From Chelydra serpentina (taxonomy: Eukaryota; Chordata; Testudines; Chelydridae), in contig JBAIAC010000026.1 in NCBI GenBank assembly GCA_037349315.1, positions 22,349,501 through 22,413,500 of the forward strand: a DNA stretch of 64,000 nucleotides. The letters run 5' to 3'. Below the pieces are notes generated by a model. It was not told the origin of the DNA and made no database searches. It saw nothing but the letters and a program-made list of their open reading frames with translations. Below, piece by piece: positions 9,501 to 21,500 of the stretch (position 1 is its first letter; the number at the start of each line of letters is the position of its first letter). The position numbers and the translations under genes are program-made.

Positions 9501-12500
9501 ATCCCTTCCCGCACTGCCATGTGCTGCTCTCCGAGACTCCTGCCTGCTTGCTATGTAGGGGGGAGGGGAAGAAGAGGGGGGCTAATGTCCCACTGCACCT
9601 TGCTTACCCCATCTTCCATAGAGCAGGGGGGACACATGAGGGAGGGAGCTGCTGCCTTAGGCAGAAGCTGCAGCTGCGGACTTGCTGATCTAATTAACAA
9701 GGCAGTGTACTTCAGAACCCACTCTTGATACCTAATTGGAAATCTGCATCTCTATCTCTGAAACACATCTCTGCCCTCCCTCCTTTCCTGATGGCTTGTA
9801 GAGGGAGAGAGTTAACCCTTGAGGGCTCAGTGGAGTGCTAGTTCATGGTGAAAAAAGTTTCCCTGGAACCTAACCCTCTTATTTACATTAATTCTTATGG
9901 GGAAATTGGATTCGTTTAACATCGTTTCGCTTAAAGTTGCATTTTTCAGGAACATAACTACAACGTTAAGTGAGGAGTTACTGTATCACCCAAGCATTCA
10001 CCGCATGGGGGAAAACAGGTAAGAATCCCTTAGGAGATTGTTTTGTCTCTTCATTAATGGTTAAACTCAAGCAATGTACATCAGGGAATTCCATTTAAAA
10101 ATCTGATGTCTGCCAAGACAGCAATTACTGACCCCTGCGGGAGGGTTTGGGGAGCTCACTTAGCTTATTTTTAGTCTGACGGTACTTGAGCAATAACAAA
10201 TTCCCATAGTATTATGGAAAGTGAGGCAGGATAAGGCTCTCATGATCCTTGTAATGCCATTGTGGCCCTGTCAATTGTGTTTCTTGTATATACTACTCCT
10301 GTTGAGAAGGCAGTTGATAACACTCCCCAGGTGGAAAGACATTATCTCTCAGAATGATGGCCTAGTACTTCATTCAGACTCAGCTTCTCTTCACTTAATG
10401 GCATGGAGGATACGTGGATGACTTCCCAGAGCGTGAAAGTCCAGAGGAGAAAACCCTCCACACAGAATAATTTTCTATATGGGTGAAAGCAAGGGACTGA
10501 TCCAATTAATTTTTCCATCCTCTTAATTTTTGATTATTTATTAACTTCGACAATCAGGATTATCTTTGGGTTCCATTAAAGTGCACTTGGCAGCAATCTC
10601 AGCCTGTCATCCACCAATAGCAGGTTCTTCAATTTTTTTGGCATCAAATAGTTGAAAGATTTCTAAAGGGTTTGAATCAGATGTTTCCTCCAGTTTTGAT
10701 GATTTCTCCTTCTTGGGCTTTAAATCTGCTTCTTTAGTTGTTAATGGCTTCCCTCCCCACAAGCTTTATCATCTTGTTCTATGCATCATTTATCGATCAA
10801 AGCTGCATTCCTAGTGGGAATTATGTCATTTCAAAAAGTGAAATTCAAGCTCTCATGTCAAATTCTTCATGCAGACAGAGTAGTGTTAAGACCCTGGATG
10901 CCAGGACAGTTCTTTTGTATTATCTAAATAGAATAAGATCTTTTTGATGATCATCCACAGGTGATCCATAGGTGGCCTGTGGTAGCAAGACCAAAGGGAG
11001 ACTGATCTCAACTCCGAGATTGTCTAAACGGATTGTTGACTATATCAGGACAATGTGTCAATTTAGCTAGATCTTCCAGTGCAAACAATCAGAATCTTGT
11101 AGTCTTCAGCAGCATGTTTCAACTAAGTTTCAGTAACAGAAATCTGTAAAGCAGCAGTGTGTTCTTCTGTCCATACATTTGCCAAACATTACTCACAGGT
11201 GGTAGCATCAAGAGTAATTGCCCAAGTTGGCAGGGTGGTTCTCAGTCCTTATTTGGATGATCTCCAAGCTTTCTCCTCCGGATAGATAAGACTGGGCTAA
11301 TCACTGTGAGTGGGAGCCATATGCACAGACTCAGAAGAAAAGACAGTTGCTTACTTTACGCTAACTGTTTCTTCAAGATTTTCTGTGCATGTGGCTCTCA
11401 CAAATCACCCTCCATCCCCACACCGGTACGTCTACACTACAGAACTAGGTCGAAATTATAGAAGTCGATATATTAAAACCCGAATTAATGGAATCGATTG
11501 TGTGTGTCCCCACTAAAGAGCGTTAAGACCATGAGGTCGATTGTCTGTGTCCACAGTTGCGAGATTAGCATCGACCTTCGAAGCATTGCATTGCGGGTAG
11601 CTATCCCACAGTTCCCGCAGTCTCCGCCGCCCATTGGAATTCTGGGTTGCGATCCCAAAGCCTGATGGGGCAGAAAAAAATGTCGCTGGTGGTTCTGGGT
11701 ACATGTCATCAGGCCATCAAACGTCCCTCCCTCCCTCCTTGAAAGCAATCTTTTCCGCGCCTTGTCTGCGTGCTTTCCATGTTTGCTACAGAAGGCTACA
11801 GAAGGCTGCTCAGCTCACAATTACCGTACATCTCCAGCGTACGCCTTCACATTAGGTCTAGTGGAGATTCAGTCACGGTATAATACGGGCAGAGGGATAG
11901 CTCAGCGTTCTGAGCGTTGGCCCGCTAAACCCGGGGTTGCGAGTTCAATCCTTGAGGGGGCCATTCCGCCTGAGGCTGGTAGTCGCGGGACTGCACAGCA
12001 TAAGCTCCTTGCCTTCTAGCTGCAGATCGTGCACTATGCCATAAATGGTTGTGGTCGCGGGACCATACAGGAGAAGCTCCTTGCCTTCTAGCTGCAGATC
12101 GTACAATATGCTTGACATTACAGTGCTCCTGGCCGGCGGCCTTTGGTGTGGCTGGCCGGGGGCGCTTTTTTACGTTTTCTTTAAGGGAGATTCAGCACTG
12201 CCTGGAACACGGGCAGAGGGATAGCTCAGCGGTATGAGCGTTGACCCGCTAAACCCGGGGTTGCGAGTTCAATCCTTGAGGGGGTCAGTAGAGCTTATTG
12301 TACCATCTGCAGCTGGAAGGAAAGGCGCCTAACCCCTGCTCACGGCATATTGTACTATCTGCAGCTAGAAGGAAATGAGCCTAACCCTTGCTCCCCCCTC
12401 CCTCCGTGAAAGCACCTGAGGGGGGAGCGAAAAATCCTTTCGCGCCTTTTTTCGTGCGGGCGCCATATTGCTGCCACCTTTGTTATCCACCAGCCGCTTC

Positions 12501-15500
12501 TGCTCCCACTCTGCTGTCCTGCAAACAGCGTACCGGGGGAAGCATGGAGCACGATCAGATCACCGCAACTGTTATGGCCGTTATGAACACCACGCGCATT
12601 GTCCAGGAGTATATGGAGACCGAGAACCGGGAGCTGCTAGAGCAACAGGAGGCGAGGACGAGACAGTATCAGCCTGAGGAGAGTGATGAGGACATGGAGA
12701 CAGACCTCTCTCAGAAAAGGCCCCCCCGCAAGGTGGACATCATGGTGGTAATGGGGCTCGTTGATACAGTGGAACGCCGATTCTGGGCCCGGGAAACAAG
12801 CACAGAGTGGTGGGACCACATAGTGCTGCAGGTCTGGGATGAATCCCAGTGGCTGCGAAACTTTCGCATGCGTAAGGGCACTTTCATGGAACTTTGTGAG
12901 TTGCTTTCCCCTGCCCTGAAGCGCCAGAACACCAAGATGAGAGCAGCCCTCACAGTAGAGAAGCGACTGGCGATAGCCCTGTGGAAGCTTGCAACGCCAG
13001 ACAGCTACCGGTCAGTCGCGAATCAATTCGGAGTGGGAAAATCTACAGTGGGGGCTGTTGTCATGCAAGTAGCCAGGGCGATCACCAAGCTGCTTGTACC
13101 AAGGGTTGTGAGTCTGGGAAATGTGCAGCTCATACTGGATGGCTTTGCAGCAATGGGCTTCCCGAACTGTGGAGGGGCGATAGACGGAACCCATATCCCT
13201 ATCTTGGCACCGGACCACCAAGCCAGTGAGTACATAACCCGAAAGGGTTACTTTTCAATAGTGCTGCAAGCACTGGTGGATCACAAGGGGCGTTTCACCA
13301 ACATCAACGTGGGATGGCCGGGAAAGGTACATGACGCTCGCATCTTCAGGAACTCTGGTCTGTTTCAGCTGCTGCAGCAAGGGACTTTCTTCCCAGACCA
13401 GAAAATAACCGTTGGGGATGTTGAGATGCCCATAGTTATCCTTGGGGACCCAGCCTACCCCTTAATGCCATGGCTCATGAAGCCATACACAGGTAGCCTG
13501 GACAGTAGTCAGGACCTTTTCAACTATAGGCTGAGCAAGTGCAGAATGGTGGTGGAGTGTGCATTTGGCCGTTTAAAAGCAAGATGGCGAAGTTTATTAA
13601 CTAGGTTAGATCTCAGCGAAACCAATGTTCCTATTGTTATTACTGCTTGCTGTGCGCTCCACAATATCTGTGAGAGTAAGGGGGAGACGTTTATGGCAGG
13701 GTGGGAGGTTGAGGCAAATCGCCTGGCCGCTGGTTATGCGCAGCCAGACACCAGGGCTATTACAAGAGTACAGCAGGGTGCGTTGCGCATCAGGGAAGCT
13801 TTGAAAACAAGTTTCATGAATGGCCAGGATGCTGTGTGAAAGTTCTGTTTTTCCCCAGTAATGAAAAGCCCCGCCCCTTCATTCGCTCTACTTCCCTTTA
13901 CCCAAACCGCCCTGCCCTCCCCCCCTCAATCACCGCTTGCAGAGGAAATAAAGTGATTCTTGTTTAAAAATAATGCATTCTTTATTAATTTGTAAAACAC
14001 AGAGGGGGGACTATGGTGGTAACTGACACAGTCTCCCGAGATAGGTGGTGGAGGAAGGGAAGCACCAGGATGGGTGGTGGAGGAGGGGATGAGGGAAGGA
14101 CAAGGACACACAGCACTTTAAAACTTATTGAATGCCAGCCCTTTCTTGCTTGGACTGTTCTCTTGGCTTGAGTGGCTGGGAGCACGGAGGCCACCCAAAC
14201 GCGTTCTTGGGCGTCTCGGGGATGAGGTTATGGGACTCGGGAAGGAGGGCTGTTGGTTACACAGGGGCTGTAGCGGCGGTCTGGGCTCAGGCGGCCTTTC
14301 CTGAACCCTACGCCTGTCCTCAGCCATAAGCCGGAGGATTTCCGTTAGATCCTCCAGTAGCCTGAGAATTGCATCCTGCCTTCTCTCTGCACGCTGACGC
14401 CACCTACTCTCTTCATCCCGCCGCTGTCTCTCTTCAGCCCGCCAGTCATTGTCCTCAGCACGCCACTTGTCCGCGCGATCAAATTCTGCCTTCCTGGACT
14501 CAGACAGTGTCTGCCTCCACGCATTCTGCTGGGCAGCCTCAGAGTGGGAGGATTCCATGAGTTCTGAGAACATATCGTCTCGACTCCTTTTCTTTTTACT
14601 TCTTATCTTCGCTAGCCTCTGGGATGGTGATGAAAGGGGTGGCGTTGAAACATTTGTAGCTGTGGGAGGAAGCAAACGGGAGACAAATGTAAAAGACACA
14701 TTTTGTTTGAACAAAACATTACATATCACATGTGCATTTTGTCCAAGGTTGCACTGGGCCTCTTATATTGAGGGTCTGCCGGTTTGCTGTGAGAGATCAC
14801 ACAAGCAGGTCCGGCGGGCAACAGAATTCGGCTTGCAGACAGCCATGGTAAGACACTCTATAGGCTTCTTTAAGCTTCACAACAGGCGGGAATGTTTTCA
14901 AACAGCAACCCCCTCATTTCCCATAACAAACATCCCGTGGGCTGGCAATTTAAAACAAATAGGTTAGCAATTGAAAAGTTAGGTGGGGCGGCGGTTTTCG
15001 GGTTAACATGCAGGGAGAACCTAATCGCCCCCCCCCCACACACACACACACCCAGGCAAGATGTTCGCTGTGCCCCCTCCCCCCACCGCGTGGGTCCCAG
15101 CGGGGAAGATTTCCGTTCAGCCACAGGCAAACAGCCCAGCAGGGACGGAGCCCCTCTGAATGCCCCCGTACTAAAATTCCCCTATTTCAACCAGGTTCCC
15201 ATGAATGATATCACTCTTCTGAGGATAACACACACAGATAAAGAAAGGATGTTGCTTGAATGCCAGCAAAAACCGGGACCGTACGCCGCCATGCTTTGCA
15301 AAGCACTGATTCCAGACTACGTGCTGCTTGCCTGGCGTGGTAGAGTGTGTTACCACGGAGCACAGGATAAGGCTGCCCTCCCCAGAAACCTCATGCACAG
15401 GCTTTGGGAGCACATCCAGGAGATCTTTCTGGAGATGTCCCCGGAGGATTTCTGCTCCATCCCCGAACATGTTAACAGACTTTTCGAGTAGCTGTGGCTG

Positions 15501-18500
15501 TACTGGCCACGAATTAATCATTAAACACGCTTGCTTATAAAACATGTATTAATTAAACAGAGGTACACTCACCAGAGGTCCCTTCTCCTGCATCGAGCAC
15601 GCCTTGGGAGGGTTCGAACTGTACTTGCTCCAGGGTGAGAAAGAGTTCCTGGCTGTCGGGGAAAAGGGCTTCTCCGCTTCCTTGCTGGGTCTGTGTGCTA
15701 TTTTCAGCATCATTATCATCATCAGGCTCCTCTGTGGGTTCTGATGATCCACATACGGAGTCAAACCACATGGGAGGGTCTGTGCTGGCTGCACCTCCTA
15801 GAATGGCATGCAGCTCATCATAGAAGCGGCATGTCTGGGGCTCTGACCCAGAGCGGTTGTTTGCATCTCTGGTTTTTTGGTAGGCTTGCCTGAGCTCCTT
15901 AATTTTCACGCGGCACTGTTGCGCGTCCCTGTTGTAGCCTCTGTCCTGCATGCCCTTGGAGACTTTGGCGTATGTCTTGGCGTTTCTTCTTTTGGACCCT
16001 AGCTCTGCTAGCACGGTTTTGTCTCCCCAAACAGCGATCAGATCGAGTACCTCACGCTCGGTCCATGCTGGAGCTCGTCTTCGGTTCTGGGACTCCATCA
16101 TGGTCACCTCTGCTGATGAGATCTGCACTCACCTGCAGCTCACCACGCTGGCCAAACAGGAAATGAAATTCAAAAGTTCGCGGGGCTTTTCCTGTCTACC
16201 TGGGAGGAGCATTCGAGCTCAGACCGCTGTCTAGAGCGGTCAGCTGATGCACCGTGTGATAGATTTAGGAGGCCGATACTGTCGAATTGCGTCCTCACTA
16301 GCCTACATCGATTCGGCAATATCGCTTTAAGCGCTAATTCTCTCGTTGGGGGTGGAGTGGCGAGATCGATTTTAAGAGCCCTAGAAGTCGATGGTAAGGG
16401 CTTCGTCGTGAGGACGGGTGCACGGATCAATCGAAATAACGCTAATAAATTCGACCTAAACTCGTAGTGTAGACCAGGGCTAAGAGTCTTCCCATCTGGG
16501 CTCTGGATAACTAAAGGACTGGGGAGTGGGTGTGGTCATTCTACCATTTTGGCCTTGGGAGGTGGAATCTGGGGGCATGCATGACACATGCACGGTCCCT
16601 AATGGACACTGCTAGATAAAACTTTCTGGACTCCTGTGCAAAGGGTGCACATGTGCTCCCAGAGTGGGATCCACATGCACAGAACATCTTGAAGAATCAG
16701 TTTTACAGTAAGTAAAGTAACCATCTTTTTCTGGAGGAGAGGGTTTGAAATGGGGTTTTGAGTAAAGTGACAGGGTATATTTAATTGTTATACTTTCTGG
16801 GTGGTATGTTAACCTTTCTTTCTATTCTTTTATCATGCTGGGTGAAATTCCTATTGATTGAGTTCAATTGTTGTTAGCATGCCTAGAACATTCGTATGTG
16901 TTCATATTTTAAATAGAAATAAGTTCAATTTAACTAGTCTCTTTAAAATTTTAGTTTCTATCCAGAAATAAAATGGTTTCAAAAGGAAGATATTGTTACC
17001 ATGAAGATAAAAATAAGAAATATACGTGACTATAAATGTGAATTTTTTGGAGACAAGGTTGTTTTCAGGTAGGTTCAAAATATGTTATACATAGAAAAAT
17101 AAAATGTCTTACCAGCTTCCATTTCATTTACAAAAAAAAGCTAACCATTTTCTTTAAACAAATACAGTGCTTTTTCAGGAGACAAATTTTATGTGGCTGA
17201 CATGGAGTTGCATGCAAACATACTTAAAGGAAAGTCTGTTTGTGTGATTAAGAATGAAGAACCTGTGATTATCCTTGCAAAAGACAAGAAGGAATTTTGG
17301 AGCCGTCTACTAAAGCATAAGGTGAATTATAAATATAAATTAAAATATGTATGTATTGTTCTTAAAGTATTAACATTATGTATTGAAATATGTATAGTTA
17401 GCAGTTGTATTTCTGTTAACAGAATCCTAATGTGTCTTTTGATTTTGAACACTGGGAAGATTTTGAAGATAAAAGCCCCTTTCCTGTTGGTAAGACATTA
17501 ACAAACATCAGTGTTAAGATAAATACATTTGTTAACATTAATGATTTAATAGTTTGCTATTTAATTTAAGTTTACATACTGCTGTTTACCTGAGAATAGG
17601 TAGTCCTCACTCCTAGAAACGTTAGTGTTTATAGAAAACCTTTTGCTAGCAAAATGATTTTTTTTTTGCCTGTGTATAGTTAATTATGGTCATGTACATT
17701 GCAGTTTAGATAATGTTTTTAGAGTAACTTTTAAAAAGATCATTCAGTACTCATTTGTTTCTGTTCATGTTGCTCAAGCAATCTGGACTAGTAGGATTCT
17801 GTTGTATAGATATTGATCTCAAAGACCTAAAGAGTTAAACTCTCTCACTATCCAGCATTAAGTACTGATAGACAGGTTTGAAGTGGTTTTTTTCAAAGAC
17901 CTTTGATTTACTTGGTTAATTAGCAAATACCCAAAAGCATTCATTCAAGTTGAAAATTTATTGATTAAACTCAAGAAAATGAGGAATTAAAACAAGCTTT
18001 TATATTGAAACTGTAATTATGCAGAACAAACGTATTCCCTACCAGAAGTCTCTCTCCTTTTGGAGTCTAAATATGTTTCTTATTTTAATTTCTTCGAAGA
18101 GGAAGGGGTTAATTTCACTCTGTCCTGATGTGTGAAGGACATTTACTTACCCTGTTTTAAACAGGCAGACAGAAGATGGAGGAGAAACAGGATAGAAAAG
18201 ATCGGTGAAATACAGGTTTTGTTGATGTTTTTTGGAACATTGAACCACAGATTCAAGTGCGTGGGTGCTTTGGCTGGCAAATGGACCATGACACCTGCTG
18301 CTAGGACCTCGGTTCGAGTTCTGGTCGGGGATGTCATCTGGCTGGATCCTTTCTCCTTAGTCAAGGCAGACTTGGATAAATAGTTGATTTTAGGATTCAG
18401 TGAAAAGCAGAGAGAGAATGAAACATAGGATAGGAGACAAGAGGGAGGGGAGAAAGCAGCACAACAAGGGAAGAAAAACAATACAGGATCTAACATGCAT

Positions 18501-21500
18501 CTGCAATGCAGCAATTATGTATCCCTGCTGAGGACTTGATGTCATGAAAATGTTATGATTTCCAGCACTCAGAGGTGAAAACAAAGTTCCTTAAAGAAGA
18601 GCCAACCAGCCTTCCTTTTGGGAAGAAATTCCTTAGCCTGGTCTGCTCCTTCTGATTTAAGGTCGAGAAAGTTGAGATGAGTTGCAACGTTGGCAGGTCA
18701 GGGGATGAGTTGTGAGACAGATGATTGTCTCCCCTCCTGCCCCTCTCTCTTTTTAAGAACCCCTAAAAGGAGTATAAGTTGGGTGGCATATTTTATCATC
18801 ATTATTTTGTGCACCAATTAAATCCATTTCTGTAAGGCCAAACTTGGCATAGACATCTTTATTCCCATATTTTCTTGTTTACTAAGTCTAATATCACTGA
18901 AGTCCTTGATTTATATCAGCCTGTGATGGGGTATATTATACCCTCTGAGGCCCCTGCTGGAGGCTTTGTGGCCATGCAACACCCCACCCTAGAAAAGGGT
19001 AGTGAAGAGGATCCTCCAAGCTGCCTAGAGTGGCTGTATGAGACACAGCCAATCAGGGCTCAGCAGGTCAGTATAAGAAGAGCTGCAAGGCCAGAGGAAG
19101 TTCCAGTTCCTTGTTAGAGCTGGAGGAGTGTGGATGGTGTATGGCTGGCTGAGGGAGCTGCAGGACATTGGATGAGGTAGTGTTGCCAGAAGCTGAGGAG
19201 AGCCCTGAGCTGGTTGCTGGAACTCCATCAGGACAAGGCCTTGAGGTAAGGGTGAAGAGCAGCAGTGCTACTTAGATAAAGGGACACAGCAGATAGCTGC
19301 TATCTATAGGGTCCCTGGACTGGAACCCAAAGTAATGGGAGGGCCTGGGTCCTGTCCTCCCCCCATTAGCTACTGAGGGAAGTTGCCTGGACATTGACGC
19401 ACCCCAGAGGGGGACCTGAACTGCAGCAAGAGCTATGGTCAGAAAAGCCTTAAGAGGGCAAAGACTTTGTTGCCAGGAAGGGAGTGCTGGGGCACTGCTT
19501 TATCCCGGAGCAGGGACAACTTGAGGGAGACATTACAGAGGGCACTGAGAGAGACCCCTGTTGGACTTGTACCCCAGAAAGGGTTTTGCTTTGCCTTCAT
19601 CACATAGACAGACTGTGCGACTCAGCTAGAGGGTTGAGTCACCGAAGACACACCACCGAGAGAGAGCATGCAGGCACATGCACTCAGCCAAAGGGGCGCT
19701 CGTGAGAGGTGAATGCATCCCAGTTACAAAGCCATTTCTGTTTGGACTAATTCAGTTTTTCTGTCTGGTTTTCTTGCATCTGTTCATAACATTCATTTAC
19801 TGAAAACAACTTGACCTGTTTTCTAAGGTTAATTCTTAGGCAGGAAACAAGTCATAGATTATCGTGATATATTACAAACTTTCACAGTTAAATTTAGGTT
19901 ACACTTTTAGGTATAATAATCAGAATACTTCTCCATAGACACATGTTTTGAGCAAAGGAGCTCCTGGTTTCCAACAGCACTGCAGTATCAAAGTACATAT
20001 GTGACTAATACACTATTGTAACAACTCTATTGGTTGTAGAAGACAGAAATTACACGGATATGCATTTATAGTCTAAGTGACTCTAGAAATGGCATCTTTT
20101 TGTTCATCACATCTGACCCTGTGATGTATCAGTTGCATCTGTTGCAGTTTACGGAATCAAATAATTTTTTACTACTGTCACAGTTCCTGGATTAACTGTA
20201 CGGCTGCCCCTTCTGTGGTCTTCTCTGGGGTGCCTCTTTGGATCTCAGGCCTCTAGTTCTCATCTCTCTATGGGCAGGAACTCTCGTCCCTCTCTCTCTT
20301 GCAATTCACTGTGAATATCTTAATAGGTTTGACCTTAGTCCAGCCTCATGGTTCACTCCCTCTCAAGGGATAATGACAGTATTTACTAGTGACCAGATAG
20401 CTTTTACTTAACAGTATATTTATTTTAGGACAAAAGCATTACAGAGCAGCATATCATAAAAAATTAAATATTCTGTACACATCAGGCTTACCAAGTGTCA
20501 CACCTCTTCTACAGTGAGACCCTGTAGGTTCACAAAGTTCTTCAAACCCTTCCTGTAGGTTTTGCCCTCTTATAGTTTCATGTCAGTTTGAGGATCAAAT
20601 GAGAGATTTTTGAGTCCGTTCAGCTCCCCCTTTATACCAAAAACCCATTCTTTGTCTGCTTGGCCTCTTGAACCTAAGTTTGAACTAGTATATGTAGTTC
20701 CCCCCCAGGGAGGTGGTACTTCTCTGGAGAAGGAGACCTGTCTGGGGATTTGCAGTAATTATGGCCCTCTGATTTTAGTGCCTCAAGGAAGCTCTGTAAT
20801 CCTCCCCAACAGAGCCAGAATACATTCCCCAGCTCACAAAGGTATGTATAATACTTAGGGATACCAAAGTCTATGAATATTCCATATGCCTTTGCATCTG
20901 TCACTTCTCAGTATAATAGTCTTCTGAAGTTCCTGCATTTTCAAGGTCTCACAAATAGTTTTTACTCCTGTTAACACTGTGCACATACAAGTGAGCAAGA
21001 TTCTATTCTAGCTAGCTCATTATCCAAAAAATTAAGTAAATTCTAGTTAATTATATGTGATGTCAGAGCCAGAAGGAATACCTCTGACCCTATGCTCCTT
21101 CAGTTCTAGACTATTACTTCATAGCTCCTGTTAGATCACCAATTGATCATCTAGCTCAGGTCTTGAACTACTGTCATATCTATCTATTCTGTGGAGTTTA
21201 TAGAGCATCAGTTGGTTCCAGTTAATAAGATGAAGTAATTCAGATATGTGACAAGAATGTTCTGATGTTAGGAGGTTAAAAAAGTTGCAGTGGGCTGATA
21301 GTGACTTAATTATTGAGGTTGATATGCACCATATAAATAATAATAATGCTCTCCAGTTAAGCATTTGTATTAAAGTTCCAGCAGAGTAAAGTCCAAACCA
21401 GTAGCTTCTACAAAGACAGAGGTAAATTCTGACAGTTTCTCCACTCTTTCTGCTGTAACCACTAGGATTATAGCCCAGTTTCTAACAGTGCTCATGTATG

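Larger units (their letters stand above)
11863..12300 (+). repeat. tandem duplication carrying tRNA-like units
   Basis: Two copies of a unit starting GGAGATTCAG (11863 and 12187), about 324 bp apart, each including a tRNA-like segment. Within the first copy, AAGCTCCTTGCCTTCTAGCT occurs twice about 71 bp apart (from 12002 and from 12073). A separate 52-bp repeat follows at 12297-12395. Confidence 0.65.
11424..16480. mobile_element. PIF/Harbinger DNA transposon, largely intact
   Basis: About 5.06 kb. The terminal inverted repeats share TCTACACTAC and AGGTCGAA (11431-11457 against 16446-16473 reversed); the outermost bases and the target duplication are not certain. It carries the two standard Harbinger genes in convergent orientation, each with an unbroken frame: a DDE transposase (+) and a spliced Myb/SANT-like protein (-). 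Their AATAAA signals lie back to back (13947-13952 on plus, 13981-13986 on minus). The leader holds two tRNA-like units and short tandem repeats. Inserted into the 3' part of DIRS copy A, so younger than it. Confidence 0.88.
8835..16735 (+). mobile_element. DIRS retrotransposon copy A, interrupted twice
   Basis: Left inverted terminal repeat at about 8833-8880 (CTCTGTGCATGTAGATCCCA); right one at about 16640-16720 in opposite orientation. A further inverted partner lies at 11351-11401. The three retained pieces are 8835-9370, 9984-11423 and 16481-16735. The middle piece encodes RNase H/tyrosine-recombinase remnants: [38 protein letters not shown]. Most of gag and RT are deleted. A mariner-type element and a Harbinger are inserted in it. 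Split inverted terminal repeats are a DIRS hallmark. Confidence 0.7.

Noticed and set aside
11891..11962. A functional tRNA gene
   Set aside because: A and B boxes are present, but the anticodon stem does not pair and the acceptor ends do not match; it is tRNA-derived only.
12388..12543. 52-residue N-terminal extension of the Harbinger transposase
   Set aside because: Low-complexity leader composition overlapping the 52-bp tandem repeat; the start at 12544 gives the family-like N-terminus.
14369..14560. Plus-strand open frames over the Myb-like exon 2 region
   Set aside because: They are shadows of the minus-strand Harbinger gene, whose frame, splice sites and coiled-coil pattern are clear.
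14892..15190. N-terminal part of the 199-codon plus-strand frame in the Harbinger
   Set aside because: Contains a CA run and Pro/His-rich low-complexity peptide; only the part from 15195 looks protein-like.
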